64,000 bases of DNA from Corallium rubrum. Its lineage: Eukaryota > Cnidaria > Anthozoa > Scleralcyonacea > Coralliidae. Positions 63,307-64,000 of the stretch are shown piece by piece. The notes beneath the pieces were generated by a model. It did not search any database and was not told the DNA's origin. It saw nothing but the letters and a program-made list of their open reading frames with translations. Positions within the stretch are counted from its first letter, which is position 1; each line of letters starts with the position of its first letter. A program made the position numbers and the translations under genes. Location: assembly GCA_964035015.1 (NCBI GenBank), contig OZ036015.1, positions 6,154,046 through 6,218,045 on the forward strand. The letters run 5' to 3'.

Positions 63307-64000
63307 TCATCACTACAACCAACATCACTACAACCAACATCACTACAACCAACATCACTACAACCACCATCACTACAACCATCATCACTACAACCGCCAT
63401 CACTACTACAACCACCATCACTACAACCACCATCACTACAAACACCACTACAACCACCATCACCACAACCACCATCACTACAACCACCGTCACTACAACC
63501 ACCATCACCACAACCACCATCGCTACAACCACCATCACTACAACCACCATCACTACAACCACCATCACCACAACCACCATCGCTACAACCACCACCACTA
63601 CAACCACCATCACTACAACCACCATCACTACAACCACCATCACTACAACCACCATCACTACAACCACCATCACTACAACCACCATCACTACAACCACCAT
63701 CACCACAACCACCATCGCTACAACCACCATCACCACAACCACCATCACTACCACCAACATCACTACAACCACCATCACTACAACCACCACTACAACCACC
63801 ATCACCACAACCACCATCACTACCACCAACATCACCACAACCAACATCACCACAACCAACATCACTACAACCACCATCACTACAACCACCATCACTACAA
63901 CCACAATCACTACAACCACCATCACTACCACCAACATCACTACAACCAACATCACTACAACCAACATCACTACAACCACCATCACTACAACCACCATCAC
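63307..64000. repeat. 15-bp minisatellite, third block, to window end
   Basis: Continues to the window edge, beginning like the second block and then diverging. Confidence 0.95.

Noticed and set aside
60862..64000. Many long frames ([31 protein letters not shown])
   Set aside because: All are readings of a 15-bp minisatellite. Several frames on both strands are open simultaneously.

Overview
The window is animal (metazoan) nuclear DNA, most likely from an anthozoan cnidarian such as a coral or sea anemone. The evidence is intron-containing genes with GT-AG splice sites, two animal gene families (CSDE1/Unr and a C-type lectin), and a repeat mix of DIRS-order, BEL/Pao, Penelope-like, Helitron, hAT and Tc1/mariner-like elements. 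The metazoan call is firm; the anthozoan call is inference from repeat style. No prokaryotic gene, CRISPR array or rRNA gene is present. Most long open frames in the window are translations of satellites and are not genes.

1-10.3 kb: the 3' end of a CSDE1 (Unr) orthologue on the + strand. Seven small exons (2583-2645, 2999-3160, 5225-5332, 6084-6170, 7108-7187, 9233-9310, 10142-10265) join in one frame and end at a stop. Its introns are filled with a GTGAA/GTGGA satellite carrying a LINE insertion, a 27/21-bp minisatellite, a 122-bp tandem repeat, tRNA-SINE pieces, a DNA transposon swollen by a 21-bp palindromic minisatellite, and CTGT/CATT microsatellites.

10.3-42 kb: a transposon-dominated block. 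A DIRS-order element with split direct repeats (about 15.3-23.3 kb, minus strand) has its reverse transcriptase (RT) gene cut by a 3.5-kb TA-flanked dimer of a MITE, which itself holds a 2.0-kb hAT-like element with an 8-bp target duplication. A second, decayed DIRS-order element lies at 24.5-29.9 kb. A Helitron (minus strand, about 30.1-41.8 kb) encodes a Rep with an N-terminal 23-residue repeat array plus a PIF1-like helicase. Its helicase frame is split by a 6.3-kb BEL/Pao retrotransposon (30582-36885) flanked by a perfect AACCA duplication. The two LTRs (long terminal repeats) match exactly except for one 14-bp tandem duplication, yet the internal coding region is broken several times.

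42-48 kb: non-coding, with MITEs, a TTCG microsatellite and a near-perfect 1.57-kb palindrome. Each arm of the palindrome carries the GIY-YIG end of a Penelope-like element.

48-64 kb: a second host gene on the + strand. It has a signal-peptide exon (48267-48330) and two C-type-lectin-like exons (52793-53185, 60586-61002), all joined by phase-1 introns, and continues beyond the window. Intron 1 is full of MITEs. Intron 2 contains a third DIRS-order element (about 53.7-58.3 kb, + strand), related to the second. The intron after the third exon starts a 15-bp minisatellite that runs to the window end and carries a Tc1-like MITE duplicated with it in a 1189-bp higher-order repeat.

Host-gene exons were found by reading between splice sites and by recalled similarity to human CSDE1 and to the lectin fold. 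No alignment or database search was run.
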